From Rhodoferax sp. (GTDB taxonomy: Bacteria > Pseudomonadota > Gammaproteobacteria > Burkholderiales > Burkholderiaceae_C), in the NCBI GenBank assembly GCA_013791765.1, contig VMTC01000136.1, positions 1 to 43,728 of the forward strand: DNA of 43,728 bases, written 5' to 3'. Positions 15,681-23,720 of the stretch are shown here, one piece after another; the first letter of the stretch is position 1; each line of letters opens with the position of its first letter. The translations under genes and the position numbers were made by a program. The notes beneath the pieces were generated by a model. The model ran no database searches. It saw nothing but the letters and a program-made list of their open reading frames with translations, and had not been told where the DNA came from.

Positions 15681-15695
15681 TAGCCGACTGGTCTA
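15681..15695. promoter_or_regulatory. Probable TetR/NemR-type operator 2
   Basis: TAGCCGACTGGTCTA matches operator 1 in 14 of 15 positions and lies 50 nt before the yqhD start. The identical 11-mer CGACTGGTCTA plus ACTT follows in both, so shared recognition is likely. Confidence 0.7.
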
Positions 15696-15745
15696 CTTTA
15701 ACCTGTCATTTACCTCAACTCCCAAGTAACTCTGCAAGGATCCCC

Positions 15746-16906
15746 ATGCTCAATTTTGATTTTTACAACCCCACCCAGATCGTTTTCGGCAAAGACCGCA
15801 TCTTTGATCTCGCCAAACTGGTGCCCGGAGCAGCCAAAGTCCTGATTCTGGTCGGCGGCGCCAGCGCGGAAAAAACCGGCACCCTGGCCGAGGTCCGCCA
15901 GGCGCTGGGTACACGCCAGCACGACATCTTCAGCGGCATTGAGCCCAACCCGAGCTTTGATACCGCGATGCAGGCGGTGCAAAAAGTGCGTGACGGTGGC
16001 TTTGACTTTCTGCTGGCAGTCGGTGGTGGTTCGGTCATTGACGCCGCCAAATTCATCGCCGCGGCGGTACCGTTTGAAGGCGACGCCTGGGACATCCTGC
16101 TTCAGGGCGGGCGCAACATCAAGAGCGCCTTGCCCTTTGGCACGGTGCTGACCTTGCCCGCCACCGGCTCGGAGATGAACAACGGGTCCGTCATCACCCG
16201 GCGCGACATTGGCGCCAAGCTGCCGTTTCGCAGCCGGCATCTGTTCCCGCAGTTCTCGGTGCTGGACCCGACCAAGACCTACACCTTGCCGGCGCAGCAA
16301 CTCGCCAACGGCGTGGTCGACGCCTTTGTGCATACCGTCGAGCAGTACCTGACCTACCCGGTGAACGCGCCGCTGCAAGACCGTTTTGCCGAGAGCCTGC
16401 TGCAAACGCTGGTTGACATTGGGCCACGCCTGCTGGCGGCCCCCGAGCCCGACTACGACGACCGCGCCAGCCTGATGTGGTCGGCCACTCTCGCGCTGAA
16501 CGGCTTGATTGGCGCTGGTGTGCCGCAGGACTGGGCCACGCACATGATTGGCCACGAGCTCACCGCGCTGCACAACATCGACCACGCGCGCACGCTGGCG
16601 ATCGTGTTGCCGGCGATGCTCAGCGAGCGGCGCGTGCAAAAGCGCGCCAAGCTCTTGCAGTACGGCGAGCGCGTCTGGGGCATTCGCAGTGGCAGCGATG
16701 AGGAGCGCATCAGCGCCGCCATCGACCAGACCCGCGACTTCTTTGAGCGCATGGGCATTCCCACACGCCTGAGCGCCTATGGGCTCGGGGCTGAGGCCAT
16801 TGACGTGGTGATCCGCCAACTGGAGGCCCATGGCATGACCCAGCTCAGCGAACACCGCGACGTGACACCGGCAGTGAGCCGGCGCGTGCTCGAAGCCGCG
16901 CTCTGA
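15746..16906 (+). CDS. yqhD: NADPH-dependent aldehyde reductase, YqhD type (iron-containing ADH fold)
   Basis: This 386-residue protein is nearly collinear with E. coli YqhD (387). The nucleotide-binding GGGSVIDAAK starts at residue 93. Metal ligands are Asp192 and His196 (VVDAFVH) and histidines of the GHELTALHNIDH segment (~270-280). YqhD-specific stretches are NGLIGAGVPQDWATHM and GMTQLSEHRDVT. YqhD reduces short-chain and peroxidation-derived aldehydes, including glyoxal species, using NADPH. ATG 15746 gives the family N-terminus (MLNFDFYNPTQIVFGK); longer in-frame starts overlap the tetR gene. It is followed by a DJ-1 family gene, and expression is probably derepressed through the TetR operator at 15681. 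Confidence 0.92.
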   Translation: MLNFDFYNPTQIVFGKDRIFDLAKLVPGAAKVLILVGGASAEKTGTLAEVRQALGTRQHDIFSGIEPNPSFDTAMQAVQKVRDGGFDFLLAVGGGSVIDAAKFIAAAVPFEGDAWDILLQGGRNIKSALPFGTVLTLPATGSEMNNGSVITRRDIGAKLPFRSRHLFPQFSVLDPTKTYTLPAQQLANGVVDAFVHTVEQYLTYPVNAPLQDRFAESLLQTLVDIGPRLLAAPEPDYDDRASLMWSATLALNGLIGAGVPQDWATHMIGHELTALHNIDHARTLAIVLPAMLSERRVQKRAKLLQYGERVWGIRSGSDEERISAAIDQTRDFFERMGIPTRLSAYGLGAEAIDVVIRQLEAHGMTQLSEHRDVTPAVSRRVLEAAL

Positions 16907-16962
16907 AGCACCCGCACGCCAATCCCCCAACACCCCTTTACCCCAACACTGAAAGCAACAAC

Positions 16963-17655
16963 ATGAACAAGATTCTCATGGTTCTGACCTCGCACGACCA
17001 ACTCGGCAACACCGGCGCCAAAACCGGCTTCTGGCTGGAAGAGTTCGCCGCGCCCTATTACGTCTTCAAGGACGCGGGCGCCGCCATCACGCTGGCGTCT
17101 CCACTGGGTGGCCAGCCGCCGCTGGACCCCAAGAGTGACGATGCCGCCTCCCAGACTGAATCGACCCGGCGCTTCAAGGCCGACCCCGCCGCCCAGGCGC
17201 TGCTGGCCAGCACGAACAAGCTCAGCGAGATGAAGGCGGACGAGTTCGACGCTGTGTTCTACCCCGGTGGTCACGGTCCCTTGTGGGACCTGGCCGAAGA
17301 CGGCGCTTCGATTGCGCTGATTGAAGCCATGCTGGCCGCCGGCAAGCCGGTCGCAGCCGTCTGCCACGCACCTGCTGTGCTGCGCCACCCCAAGACGTCT
17401 GAGGGCAAGTCGGTGGTGCACGGCAAATCGGTGACCGGTTTCACCAACACTGAAGAAGCCGCGGTCGGATTGACCGACGTGGTGCCGTTCCTGGTGGAAG
17501 ACATGCTCAAGGCCAACGGCGGCGACTATTCCAAAGGGGCCGACTGGCAGCCCTATGTGCTCACCGCAGGCCTGTTGATCACGGGGCAAAACCCGGCCTC
17601 GTCAGCACCCGCTGCCCGGGCGATGTTGGAGAAGCTCGCAGCGTCATCGCGCTGA
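16963..17655 (+). CDS. DJ-1/PfpI family protein (HchA-like, possible glyoxalase III/deglycase)
   Basis: This 230-residue DJ-1/PfpI protein has an N-terminal MNKILMVLTSHDQLGNTGAK, the YPGGHGPLWDLAED loop and the nucleophile elbow AVCHAPAVL with Cys134-His135. These are typical of class I glutamine-amidotransferase-like proteins of the type annotated as HchA-like or type 1 GATase. Such proteins are reported to act on glyoxals or glycated substrates. Lying 56 bp after yqhD, it is likely co-transcribed and part of the same aldehyde-defence unit. A CACCCC/GGGGTG hairpin follows the stop but lacks a T-run. Confidence 0.85.
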   Translation: MNKILMVLTSHDQLGNTGAKTGFWLEEFAAPYYVFKDAGAAITLASPLGGQPPLDPKSDDAASQTESTRRFKADPAAQALLASTNKLSEMKADEFDAVFYPGGHGPLWDLAEDGASIALIEAMLAAGKPVAAVCHAPAVLRHPKTSEGKSVVHGKSVTGFTNTEEAAVGLTDVVPFLVEDMLKANGGDYSKGADWQPYVLTAGLLITGQNPASSAPAARAMLEKLAASSR

Positions 17656-17740
17656 GGACGGCACCCCAACACGACATCGGGGTGGGGCTTGAGGCTGTTA
17701 CGATGCGTGCGCCGATCCCGGCCTGCCTTCGAGAAAGCCC

Positions 17741-18817
17741 ATGACCCCCACCGACGAACAAGCCTCTGCGGCTTTTGCAAACCGCGCGCTGTTGCCGCTG
17801 ATGGTGGTGGTCACCCTGGCGCTCGGCTGGATCTTGCTGCCGTTCTATGGCGCCATCATGTGGGGCGCCATCATCGCGATGCTGTTCACGCCGGTGTATC
17901 GGCGCCTGCTGGCACGGCTCAAATGGCGGCGCACGCGAGCGGCGCTGGTGACCATGCTGCTCATCCTGCTGGTCCTGATTCTGCCCTTTGCGCTGCTCAC
18001 GGCAGCGCTGGCGCGCGAGGCGACCCAGGTCTACCAGCAGTTGCAATCGGGCGAGATGAATCCGTCGGTCTACTTTCAGGGCGTGTTCGACACCTTGCCG
18101 GACTGGCTGACGGCGCTGCTCGATCGTTTCGGGCTGGTCAACTTCGCCGCGCTGCAACGCCGCTTGGCAGACGGGCTGGCGCTGGGCAGCCAGTTTCTCG
18201 CCACCCAGGCGCTGGGCATTGGCCAGCTGACTTTTGAATTCGTCACCAGCCTGTTCATCACCTTGTACCTGTCGTTCTTTTTGATCCGCGATGGCGACAG
18301 TGTGGCACGTGCCCTGCGCGACGCGGTGCCGCTGGCGCCTGAACACAAGAAAGAACTGATCGGCAAGTTCACAACCGTGATCCGGGCCACGGTCAAGGGC
18401 AATTTGCTGGTGGCCCTGATCCAGGGCACCCTGGGCGGCCTGGCGTTCTGGGCGCTGGGTGTGGGCGGCGCGCTCTTGTGGGCGGTGTTGATGGCGTTTT
18501 TGTCGCTGCTGCCCGCGATTGGCGCCGGGCTAGTGTGGGTGCCGGTGGCGGCCTACTTCTTTGTCACCGGTTTCCTCTGGCAAGCCATTGCCCTGGTGGC
18601 CTGGGGCGTGCTGGTGATCGGTCTGATCGACAACCTGCTACGCCCTATTTTGGTTGGCAAGGACACGCGCATGCCCGACTACGTGGTGATGATCACCACG
18701 CTGGGTGGCATGGTGGTGTTTGGCATCAATGGTTTTGTCATCGGCCCAGCGATTGCGGCGATGTTCATGGCGGTCTGGCACATTTACGCCGTGACGCGCA
18801 TTGAAGCTGCGCCCTGA
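17741..18817 (+). CDS. AI-2E transporter family permease
   Basis: This is a 358-residue inner-membrane protein of the AI-2E/TqsA/YdiK (PF01594) family. Two N-terminal transmembrane helices are followed by a soluble helical stretch (~85-160). Then come SLFITLYLSFFLIRDGD and a C-terminal helix cluster with ALLWAVLMAFLSLLPAIGAG and the conserved IDNLLRPILVGKDTRMP. The substrate cannot be inferred; the family also includes Na+/H+ antiporter-like members. ATG 17741 follows the upstream DJ-1 gene by 85 bp. It converges on the DUF2892 gene, leaving only 3 nt between stop codons. Confidence 0.88.
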   Translation: MTPTDEQASAAFANRALLPLMVVVTLALGWILLPFYGAIMWGAIIAMLFTPVYRRLLARLKWRRTRAALVTMLLILLVLILPFALLTAALAREATQVYQQLQSGEMNPSVYFQGVFDTLPDWLTALLDRFGLVNFAALQRRLADGLALGSQFLATQALGIGQLTFEFVTSLFITLYLSFFLIRDGDSVARALRDAVPLAPEHKKELIGKFTTVIRATVKGNLLVALIQGTLGGLAFWALGVGGALLWAVLMAFLSLLPAIGAGLVWVPVAAYFFVTGFLWQAIALVAWGVLVIGLIDNLLRPILVGKDTRMPDYVVMITTLGGMVVFGINGFVIGPAIAAMFMAVWHIYAVTRIEAAP

Positions 18818-18820
18818 GCG

Positions 18821-19018
18821 TCAGCCTTTGCTTTTTATTGGGCAAGAATTCAAACCCAGCAAGCTATACAGCGGACACCAGCCCAGCGCGCCGGTGGCCA
18901 GCGGCACTACGCCAACCCAGCCCCAGACGCCAATATTGCCGTTTAATGTCAGGCCAATCAGTGCCAGGCCAGCGACGATGCGCAAGATGCGGTCAAGGCC
19001 GCCTTCGTTTGTTTTCAT
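18821..19018 (-). CDS. DUF2892 small membrane protein (YgaP C-terminal-like)
   Basis: This is a 65-residue protein. A short NEGGLDRILRIVAGL segment leads into two hydrophobic helices (~10-27 and ~31-48) and ends in GWCPLYSLLGLNSCP with two cysteines, the DUF2892 signature also found at the membrane end of YgaP rhodanese. Here there is no rhodanese domain. It is downstream of, and on the same strand as, a Crp/Fnr regulator 195 bp away with repeat copy C in between; this pairing suggests but does not prove co-regulation. The function is unknown. Confidence 0.85.
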   Translation of the reverse strand: MKTNEGGLDRILRIVAGLALIGLTLNGNIGVWGWVGVVPLATGALGWCPLYSLLGLNSCPIKSKG

Positions 19019-19136
19019 GAGGAACTCCTGTCAGGGTTAGGGAGCCTGCATTGGACGCCTGATGACACCCTTTGTCTGTGACAAAAGTCACGCACCATGC
19101 TGATCAAACGAAGCTCATCAAATGAAAAGTGCTACA

Positions 19137-19181
19137 TATTAAATAGCTGCAAACACATACAATACGAGGGCTACAGCCTAA
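19137..19181 (-). repeat. Dispersed 45-nt element, copy C
   Basis: On the minus strand, TTAGGCTGTAGCCC is followed by TCGT and, 25 nt after AGCCC, ends with AGCTAT, then TTAATA. It lies between the DUF2892 and Crp/Fnr genes. Confidence 0.75.
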
Positions 19182-19213
19182 TTTCTTATAAATTTAGGTC
19201 GATTGCCCGCGGT

Positions 19214-19876
19214 TCAGTTGCCCAGTGTTGCCGCCAAGGCGCGCAGAGCGGCGCCATCGACGATCTGAATCTGCTCGCGCCCCAGCGCCACCCAGCCCTC
19301 GCGCTCAAAGCGGCGCAGCAGGCGCGTCACGATCTCGCGCACGGTGCCCAGTTCATCGGCCAGCATCTGGTGTGTCACCCGGCGCTGCGGGCCGTGGCCG
19401 AGCAGCGCAGCGGCCAGGCGCCGGTCCAGCTTGTGGAAGGCCACCGCGTCGATCAGGCTGGTCAGGTCCGCCATGCGCTCGGCAAACAGGCCCAGCACGT
19501 CGTTGCGAAAGGCGGCGTTGTCAAGCCAGCGGCGAAAAATGTCAGGCGCAATCAACAGCAGCGTGCTGGGCTTGGTGGTGACGCCGTCGGCCGACAGGGG
19601 TTGGGCGCGAAACAGGCTGCTCGACGACACCAGGCACAGCTCACCCGGCACCACCCGGTACAGCTCCAGCGAACGGCCATCGCTTGAACTGCGCGAGACC
19701 TTGACCTCGCCGTCCAGCACCAGCGGAAAGCCCTGGCAGGCGTCGTTTTCGCTGAACAAAACCGTGCCCGCCGGCACGCTCATGGGCGCCACGAGCGGGC
19801 CCAATTCGGCCAGGGACGGCTGCACCTGTGCCAGCGCGGGATAGAGTTCGGCGGGACGCACCGCAGCGGCCGTCAT
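19214..19876 (-). CDS. Crp/Fnr-family transcriptional regulator
   Basis: This is a ~220-residue regulator. An N-terminal cyclic-nucleotide-binding-type beta barrel (~25-120: VPAGTVLFSENDACQGFPLV, VLDGEVKVSRSSSDGRSLEL) is joined by a dimer helix to a Crp HTH (~165-215). The recognition helix reads VREIVTRLLRRFE, keeping the Arg-Glu-x-x-x-Arg pattern of CRP rather than the Glu-x-x-Ser-Arg pattern of FNR. It lacks the N-terminal cysteine cluster of Fe-S FNR proteins. I chose ATG 19876; upstream in-frame extensions run through repeat copy D and are implausible. The ligand is unknown. A partial dyad at 19916 lies just upstream and may be autoregulatory. Confidence 0.82.
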   Translation of the reverse strand: MTAAAVRPAELYPALAQVQPSLAELGPLVAPMSVPAGTVLFSENDACQGFPLVLDGEVKVSRSSSDGRSLELYRVVPGELCLVSSSSLFRAQPLSADGVTTKPSTLLLIAPDIFRRWLDNAAFRNDVLGLFAERMADLTSLIDAVAFHKLDRRLAAALLGHGPQRRVTHQMLADELGTVREIVTRLLRRFEREGWVALGREQIQIVDGAALRALAATLGN

Positions 19877-19915
19877 GGCGCTGGCCGACGCGTTGGTTGC
19901 TCGCAAATCGAGCGT

Positions 19916-19929
19916 TTGATCATGATAAA
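19916..19929. promoter_or_regulatory. FNR/CRP-like dyad upstream of the Crp/Fnr gene
   Basis: TTGATCATGATAAA is a near-palindrome (TTGAT-N4-ATAAA) 40 nt before the chosen start codon. It resembles FNR-type boxes with one mismatch and is a candidate autoregulatory or oxygen-control site. Confidence 0.45.
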
Positions 19930-19931
19930 AA

Positions 19932-19976
19932 GTGGCTCTAGCCCACGTGGTACATAGAGAGTAAGCTCTGCAAATA
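19932..19976 (+). repeat. Dispersed 45-nt element, copy D
   Basis: GTGGCTCTAGCCC is followed by ACGT and, 25 nt after AGCCC, ends with AGCTCT, then GCAAAT. It directly abuts the 3' end of cueR and lies before the Crp/Fnr gene. Confidence 0.75.
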
Positions 19977-20432
19977 CTAGCAACATCTGCCCGCCAAATC
20001 GTCCAGTATCGGGCAATCGGGCCGCTCATCACCGTGGCAGTGCTGCAGCAGGGCGCTCAGGGTGCGCTGCATTGCCTGCATGGCTTCGATGCGGTGCGCC
20101 AGCTCGTTCACATGCTTTTGGGCGATGCGCTTGACGCTGGCGCTGGCGCGTTGGCGGTTATGCCACAGACCCACCAGTTCGGCAATCTCGGCCATCGAAA
20201 AGCCCAAATCGCGCCCGCGCTTGATGAACTGCAGGGTGCGCACGTCGGCCGCGTTGTATTGCCGATAGCCGCTGTCGGTACGCGCTACCGGCGCCAGCAG
20301 CCCAAGCGATTCATAGTGCCGCACCATCTTGGCCGACACGTTGGACAGGCGCGCCGCAACGCCAATGGCGACCGGCCAAAGCGTGCCATCCAGCGTCGCG
20401 ACCTGCAACGGCGCCGGGGCGGTCAATTTCAT
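19977..20432 (-). CDS. cueR: CueR-type copper-responsive MerR regulator
   Basis: This is a 151-residue MerR-family activator. The HTH and wing occupy ~20-70 (VAIGVAARLSNVSAKMVRHY, GYRQYNAADVRTLQFI). A long dimerisation helix follows, then the metal loop Cys132-x7-Cys140 (CHGDERPDCPIL) and a CC tail. Ser97 aligns with CueR Ser77, the residue associated with monovalent-metal (Cu+/Ag+) selectivity. The N-terminus is ~20 residues longer than in E. coli CueR; ATG 20432 is kept because no start codon occurs at the usual position. It overlaps the copZ stop (ATGA), so translation is coupled. It is divergent from copA, with CueR boxes between. Confidence 0.9.
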   Translation of the reverse strand: MKLTAPAPLQVATLDGTLWPVAIGVAARLSNVSAKMVRHYESLGLLAPVARTDSGYRQYNAADVRTLQFIKRGRDLGFSMAEIAELVGLWHNRQRASASVKRIAQKHVNELAHRIEAMQAMQRTLSALLQHCHGDERPDCPILDDLAGRCC

Positions 20433-20626
20433 GCGGCGACGCTGTAACCTTCTTCGGCAATGGCTTGAGCCAGCAGCTCGCGCGGTTGGTCTGACTGGAC
20501 TTCGACCTTGTTGGCGGCGCGGTCGATGCTGACCTCGGCCTGCGGGTCGGCCTGTTTCACGGCGCGGGTAACGGCTTTTTCGCAGTGGCCGCAGGTCATG
20601 CCGGTGACGGTAAATGTTTGGTTCAT
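20429..20626 (-). CDS. copZ: Copper chaperone CopZ (HMA domain)
   Basis: This is a 65-residue single heavy-metal-associated domain with the Cu(I)-binding motif MTCGHC (Cys12, Cys15) and a ferredoxin-like fold pattern (VTRAVKQADPQAEVSIDR, VEVQSDQPRELLAQAIAEEG). It would carry Cu(I) in the cytosol to the CopA ATPase encoded divergently. It is translated from ATG 20626, is first in a two-gene unit with cueR (4-nt overlap), and has a CueR box with a 19-bp-spaced promoter immediately upstream. Confidence 0.92.
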   Translation of the reverse strand: MNQTFTVTGMTCGHCEKAVTRAVKQADPQAEVSIDRAANKVEVQSDQPRELLAQAIAEEGYSVAA

Positions 20627-20663
20627 GGAAAAATTCCTTTAAATGGCAAAGAGCATAGTCTGA

Positions 20664-20684
20664 ACCCTGCCACCATGGGAAGGT
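20664..20684 (-). promoter_or_regulatory. CueR box and promoter for copZ-cueR
   Basis: On the minus strand the dyad ACCTTCC-N7-GCAGGGT lies between -35 TTGACC (20687-20682) and -10 CAGACT (20662-20657). The spacer is 19 bp, the elongated spacing diagnostic of MerR-type promoters. Confidence 0.78.
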
Positions 20685-20707
20685 CAACCCGCCAATTTTA
20701 GAGCTTG

Positions 20708-20728
20708 ACCTTGCCATGATGGGAAGGA
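20708..20728 (+). promoter_or_regulatory. CueR box and promoter for copA
   Basis: The dyad ACCTTGC-N7-GGAAGGA lies between -35 TTGACC (20705-20710) and -10 TACGCT (20730-20735). The spacer is 19 bp, as expected for CueR activation of copA. Confidence 0.8.
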
Positions 20729-20741
20729 TTACGCTCAGCGC

Positions 20742-23015
20742 ATGACTACTGCTACAAACCCCTCTATTTCCGCTGAATCCCTGGACATTGGCGTCAAGGG
20801 CATGACCTGCGCCTCCTGTGTCGGGCGCGTTGAGCGTGCCCTGAAAAAAGTGCCTGGCGTGCAAAGTGTGGCGGTCAATCTGGCGACCGAGTCGGCGCGC
20901 ATTGCCTACGAGCCCTCGGACAACATGCAGGCGCGCCTGCGTCGCGCGGTGCGTGATGCCGGCTACGAGCCGGTGGCCTTTGATGCCGCCATCGACGCGC
21001 CCGATGCCTCGCCCTGGGTCGGCTTCATGCCGGTGGCGATTGGCTTGGGCCTGTCAGCGCCGCTGGTGCTGCCGATGCTGGGCGGCCTGCTGGGCTGGCA
21101 CTGGATGCTGCCGGCTTGGGCGCAATTTGCGTTGGCGACGCCGGTGCAATTCATCCTGGGTGCGCGCTTTTACAAGGCCGGCTGGCACGCCGCCAAGAAT
21201 CTGGCTGGCAACATGGACTTGCTGGTGGCCCTGGGCACGACGGCGGGCTGGGTTCTGTCGGTGTGGCTGTGGCTCACCGCCGCCCCGGGTGTCATGCCGC
21301 ATTTGTACTTTGAGGGTTCGGCCGTGGTCATCACCATGGTGCTGCTGGGCAAGTGGCTGGAGGCCCGTGCCAAGCGCCAGACCACCTCGGCCATCCGCGC
21401 GCTGCATGGCCTGCGGCCCGACACGGCGCATTTGATCGGCCTGGACGGCGAGGTCGACGTGCCGGTGGCCGAGGTGCTGGTGGGCGACCGGCTGGTGGTC
21501 AAACCCGGCGAGCGCCTGCCCACCGACGGTGTGCTGCAAGAGGGCCAGACCCAGGTCGATGAGTCGATGCTGACCGGTGAGCCGCTGCCGGTGGTGAAAG
21601 ACCCGGGCGCGCTGCTGACCGGCGGCTCGATCAACGGTGACGGCCGCATCGTGATGCAGGTCAAGGCGGTGGGCGTTGATACGGTGCTGGCGCACATCAT
21701 CCGCCTGGTGGAGGACGCGCAGGCCGCCAAAGCGCCAATTCAGCGCCTGGTGGACCAGGTCAGCGCAGTGTTTGTGCCGGTGGTGCTGGTCATTGCCCTG
21801 CTCACACTGCTGGGCTGGTGGCTGACCGGGCATCCGTTTGAAGTGGCGGTGATCAACGCCGTGACGGTGCTGGTGATTGCCTGCCCGTGCGCACTCGGGC
21901 TGGCGACGCCGGCCGCGATCATGGCGGGCACCGGCGTGGCGGCCAAGTACGGCATCTTGATCAAGGACGCGCAGGCGCTGGAGCTGGCGCACAAGGTCGA
22001 CGTGGTCGCCTTTGACAAGACCGGCACCCTGACCGTGGGGCAGCCGCGCTTGACGGCCTTTCAAGCCGTGGCGGGTGCCGATGAAGCGAAGCTGCTGGCA
22101 GCGGCGGCGAGCCTGCAAAGCGGCAGCGAACACCCCTTAGCACGCGCCGTGGTGGCAGCGGCCAGCGAGCGCGGCCTGCGCATCCACCCGCCCGTGAACG
22201 TGCGGGCCGTGCCGGGGCGCGGCACCGAAGGCGAGGTGCGCGCAACCGATGGCAGCGAAGCAGCGCAGCCGGTCTATCTGATCGGCAGCCTGCGCTGGAT
22301 GATTGAGCTCGGGGTGGACTGGCGCGCGCTGAGCGCCCCGGCAGCCAAGCTGCAAGGCGAGGGCGCCACGGTGTCGCTACTGGCGCAGCGCTGGGCGGCC
22401 ACGGCATCTCTGGCCGAGCGCATCGAGGTGCTGGCGCTGCTGGCCTTTGCCGATGAACCCAAGCCCGATGCCCAGGCCGCGGTGGCGGCCTTGCGCGCAC
22501 GCGGCATCAAGACCGTGATGATTTCCGGCGACAACCAGGGTGCGGCTGAGGCCATGGCGCGGCGTCTCGGTTTGCGTCCCGAAGACGGCGAAGTGCGCGC
22601 AGAAGTGCTGCCCGGCGACAAGGCCGCGCAGGTGCTGGCACTCAAAAGCGGCGGCCATACGGTGGCGATGGTGGGTGACGGCGTCAACGATGCGCCCGCC
22701 TTGACCGCCGCTGATGTCGGCATGGCGATGGCCAACGTGGGCGGTGGCGGCTCGGACGTGGCGATGCACGCAGCCGGCATCACGCTGATGCGCGGCGACC
22801 CAGGCCTGGTGGCCGCGGCGCTGGATATATCCGACCGCACCGTGGCCAAAATCCGGCAAAACCTGTTCTGGGCTTTTGCCTACAACGTGGCCGGCATTCC
22901 GCTGGCCGCGCTGGGCTTCTTGAACCCGGTCGTGGCCGGGGCGGCGATGGCGATGAGTTCGGTCAGTGTGATGAGCAATGCGCTCTTGCTCAAGCGCTGG
23001 AAGCCGGGGAAGTAG
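20742..23015 (+). CDS. copA: Cu(I)-exporting P1B-type ATPase CopA
   Basis: This is a 757-residue P1B-1 ATPase. An N-terminal HMA domain with MTCASC (21-26) is followed by membrane helices. The A-domain has the TGE loop ([11 protein letters not shown]), the transport motif is CPC (381-383), and the phosphorylated Asp425 lies in DKTGTLT. The SEHPLA histidine-proline motif, the hinge GDGVNDAP, and the late transmembrane YN...MSS residues complete a copper exporter. It pumps Cu(I) from cytosol to periplasm. Only one HMA domain is present, with CopZ encoded separately and divergently. Transcription is expected to be CueR-activated from the adjacent box. Confidence 0.95.
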   Translation: MTTATNPSISAESLDIGVKGMTCASCVGRVERALKKVPGVQSVAVNLATESARIAYEPSDNMQARLRRAVRDAGYEPVAFDAAIDAPDASPWVGFMPVAIGLGLSAPLVLPMLGGLLGWHWMLPAWAQFALATPVQFILGARFYKAGWHAAKNLAGNMDLLVALGTTAGWVLSVWLWLTAAPGVMPHLYFEGSAVVITMVLLGKWLEARAKRQTTSAIRALHGLRPDTAHLIGLDGEVDVPVAEVLVGDRLVVKPGERLPTDGVLQEGQTQVDESMLTGEPLPVVKDPGALLTGGSINGDGRIVMQVKAVGVDTVLAHIIRLVEDAQAAKAPIQRLVDQVSAVFVPVVLVIALLTLLGWWLTGHPFEVAVINAVTVLVIACPCALGLATPAAIMAGTGVAAKYGILIKDAQALELAHKVDVVAFDKTGTLTVGQPRLTAFQAVAGADEAKLLAAAASLQSGSEHPLARAVVAAASERGLRIHPPVNVRAVPGRGTEGEVRATDGSEAAQPVYLIGSLRWMIELGVDWRALSAPAAKLQGEGATVSLLAQRWAATASLAERIEVLALLAFADEPKPDAQAAVAALRARGIKTVMISGDNQGAAEAMARRLGLRPEDGEVRAEVLPGDKAAQVLALKSGGHTVAMVGDGVNDAPALTAADVGMAMANVGGGGSDVAMHAAGITLMRGDPGLVAAALDISDRTVAKIRQNLFWAFAYNVAGIPLAALGFLNPVVAGAAMAMSSVSVMSNALLLKRWKPGK

Positions 23016-23103
23016 CTTTATTTGACCCCCGGCGACGGCTTGACACAGGTCCTGGCCCAGGGTCGGCCGAACCGGCAGTATCCATATAGAATTACAGACG
23101 AAA

Positions 23104-23149
23104 TTGGCCTTTAGCCCCCGTATCCATTGGGTTTATAGCTATATTTTTT
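23104..23149 (+). repeat. Dispersed 45-nt element, copy E
   Basis: TTGGCCTTTAGCCC is followed by CCGT and, 25 nt after AGCCC, by AGCTAT, then ATTTTTT. It lies between copA and ygbA in a 212-bp gap. Confidence 0.75.
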
Positions 23150-23227
23150 CATGAAAGATGTCCGGTGGCTTCCAGGGACTGAACTGCTTGGGCGTATCGG
23201 CACAGCAAGCCCCGCCAATGCAAGCGC

Positions 23228-23617
23228 TCAGTCGGTATCGGGTGTTTTCACCCCGCGCTTGCTCGGCAGCAGCGGCACCGGCCGACGATCGGCCAGCAAA
23301 TGCTGGATGCCCAGCACCGGGTGCCGCAGCAGCATGCGCGGCCCGGCCCAACGCATCACCACCCTGATCCTTTCGCGCATATCCTGGTTGTAGCAGTGCA
23401 CCACGCACTTGGCGCAGTTTGGTTTGGCGTCGCCAAACACGCAGCGTTGCAGGCGGCGCTGGGCGTAGTCGAACAGGTCCGCACACTCGGCGCACAGGGG
23501 GGTGCCGCCATGATGCCTCGCACAATACATGTTGATCATCACGCGGATCGTCTTGAGTTCGCGCACGCGCCGGATGAACTGCTTGTCGGTCGTGAATTCA
23601 ATGAACTGGTCTGACAT
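23228..23617 (-). CDS. ygbA: YgbA, nitrous-oxide-stimulated promoter family protein
   Basis: This is a 129-residue cytoplasmic protein with seven cysteines in the conserved N-terminal two-thirds (C32, C42, C45, C59, C68, C71, C75). The segments are MYCARHHGGTPLCAECADL, CVFGDAKPNCAKCVVHCY and MRWAGPRMLLRHPVLGIQH. This pattern defines the PF11756 YgbA family, whose E. coli member is NO-inducible and linked to growth under nitrosative stress. The cysteine spacing suggests metal or Fe-S ligation (inference). It lies downstream of frmAB on the same strand. Because FrmA-type enzymes also reduce S-nitrosoglutathione, the three may form a nitrosative/formaldehyde stress group. Confidence 0.87.
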   Translation of the reverse strand: MSDQFIEFTTDKQFIRRVRELKTIRVMINMYCARHHGGTPLCAECADLFDYAQRRLQRCVFGDAKPNCAKCVVHCYNQDMRERIRVVMRWAGPRMLLRHPVLGIQHLLADRRPVPLLPSKRGVKTPDTD

Positions 23618-23720
23618 TGCTTTGACTCGTTATCTTTCTTTTGGCGCGAGGCGATTAGAGGTCTTCCTGACGGACACCTCAAGAGGGCGCCGTGCAAGCC
23701 TTGGCCGGACTTGCGACACT

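Noticed and set aside
17659-17684. CACCCC/GGGGTG hairpin after the DJ-1 gene as a rho-independent terminator
   Set aside because: There is no T-run and the loop is 11 nt, so it is not supportable as a terminator.
21054-22133. Long minus-strand open frame opposite copA
   Set aside because: It is a high-GC shadow frame of a convincing CopA, with composition typical of an antisense translation.
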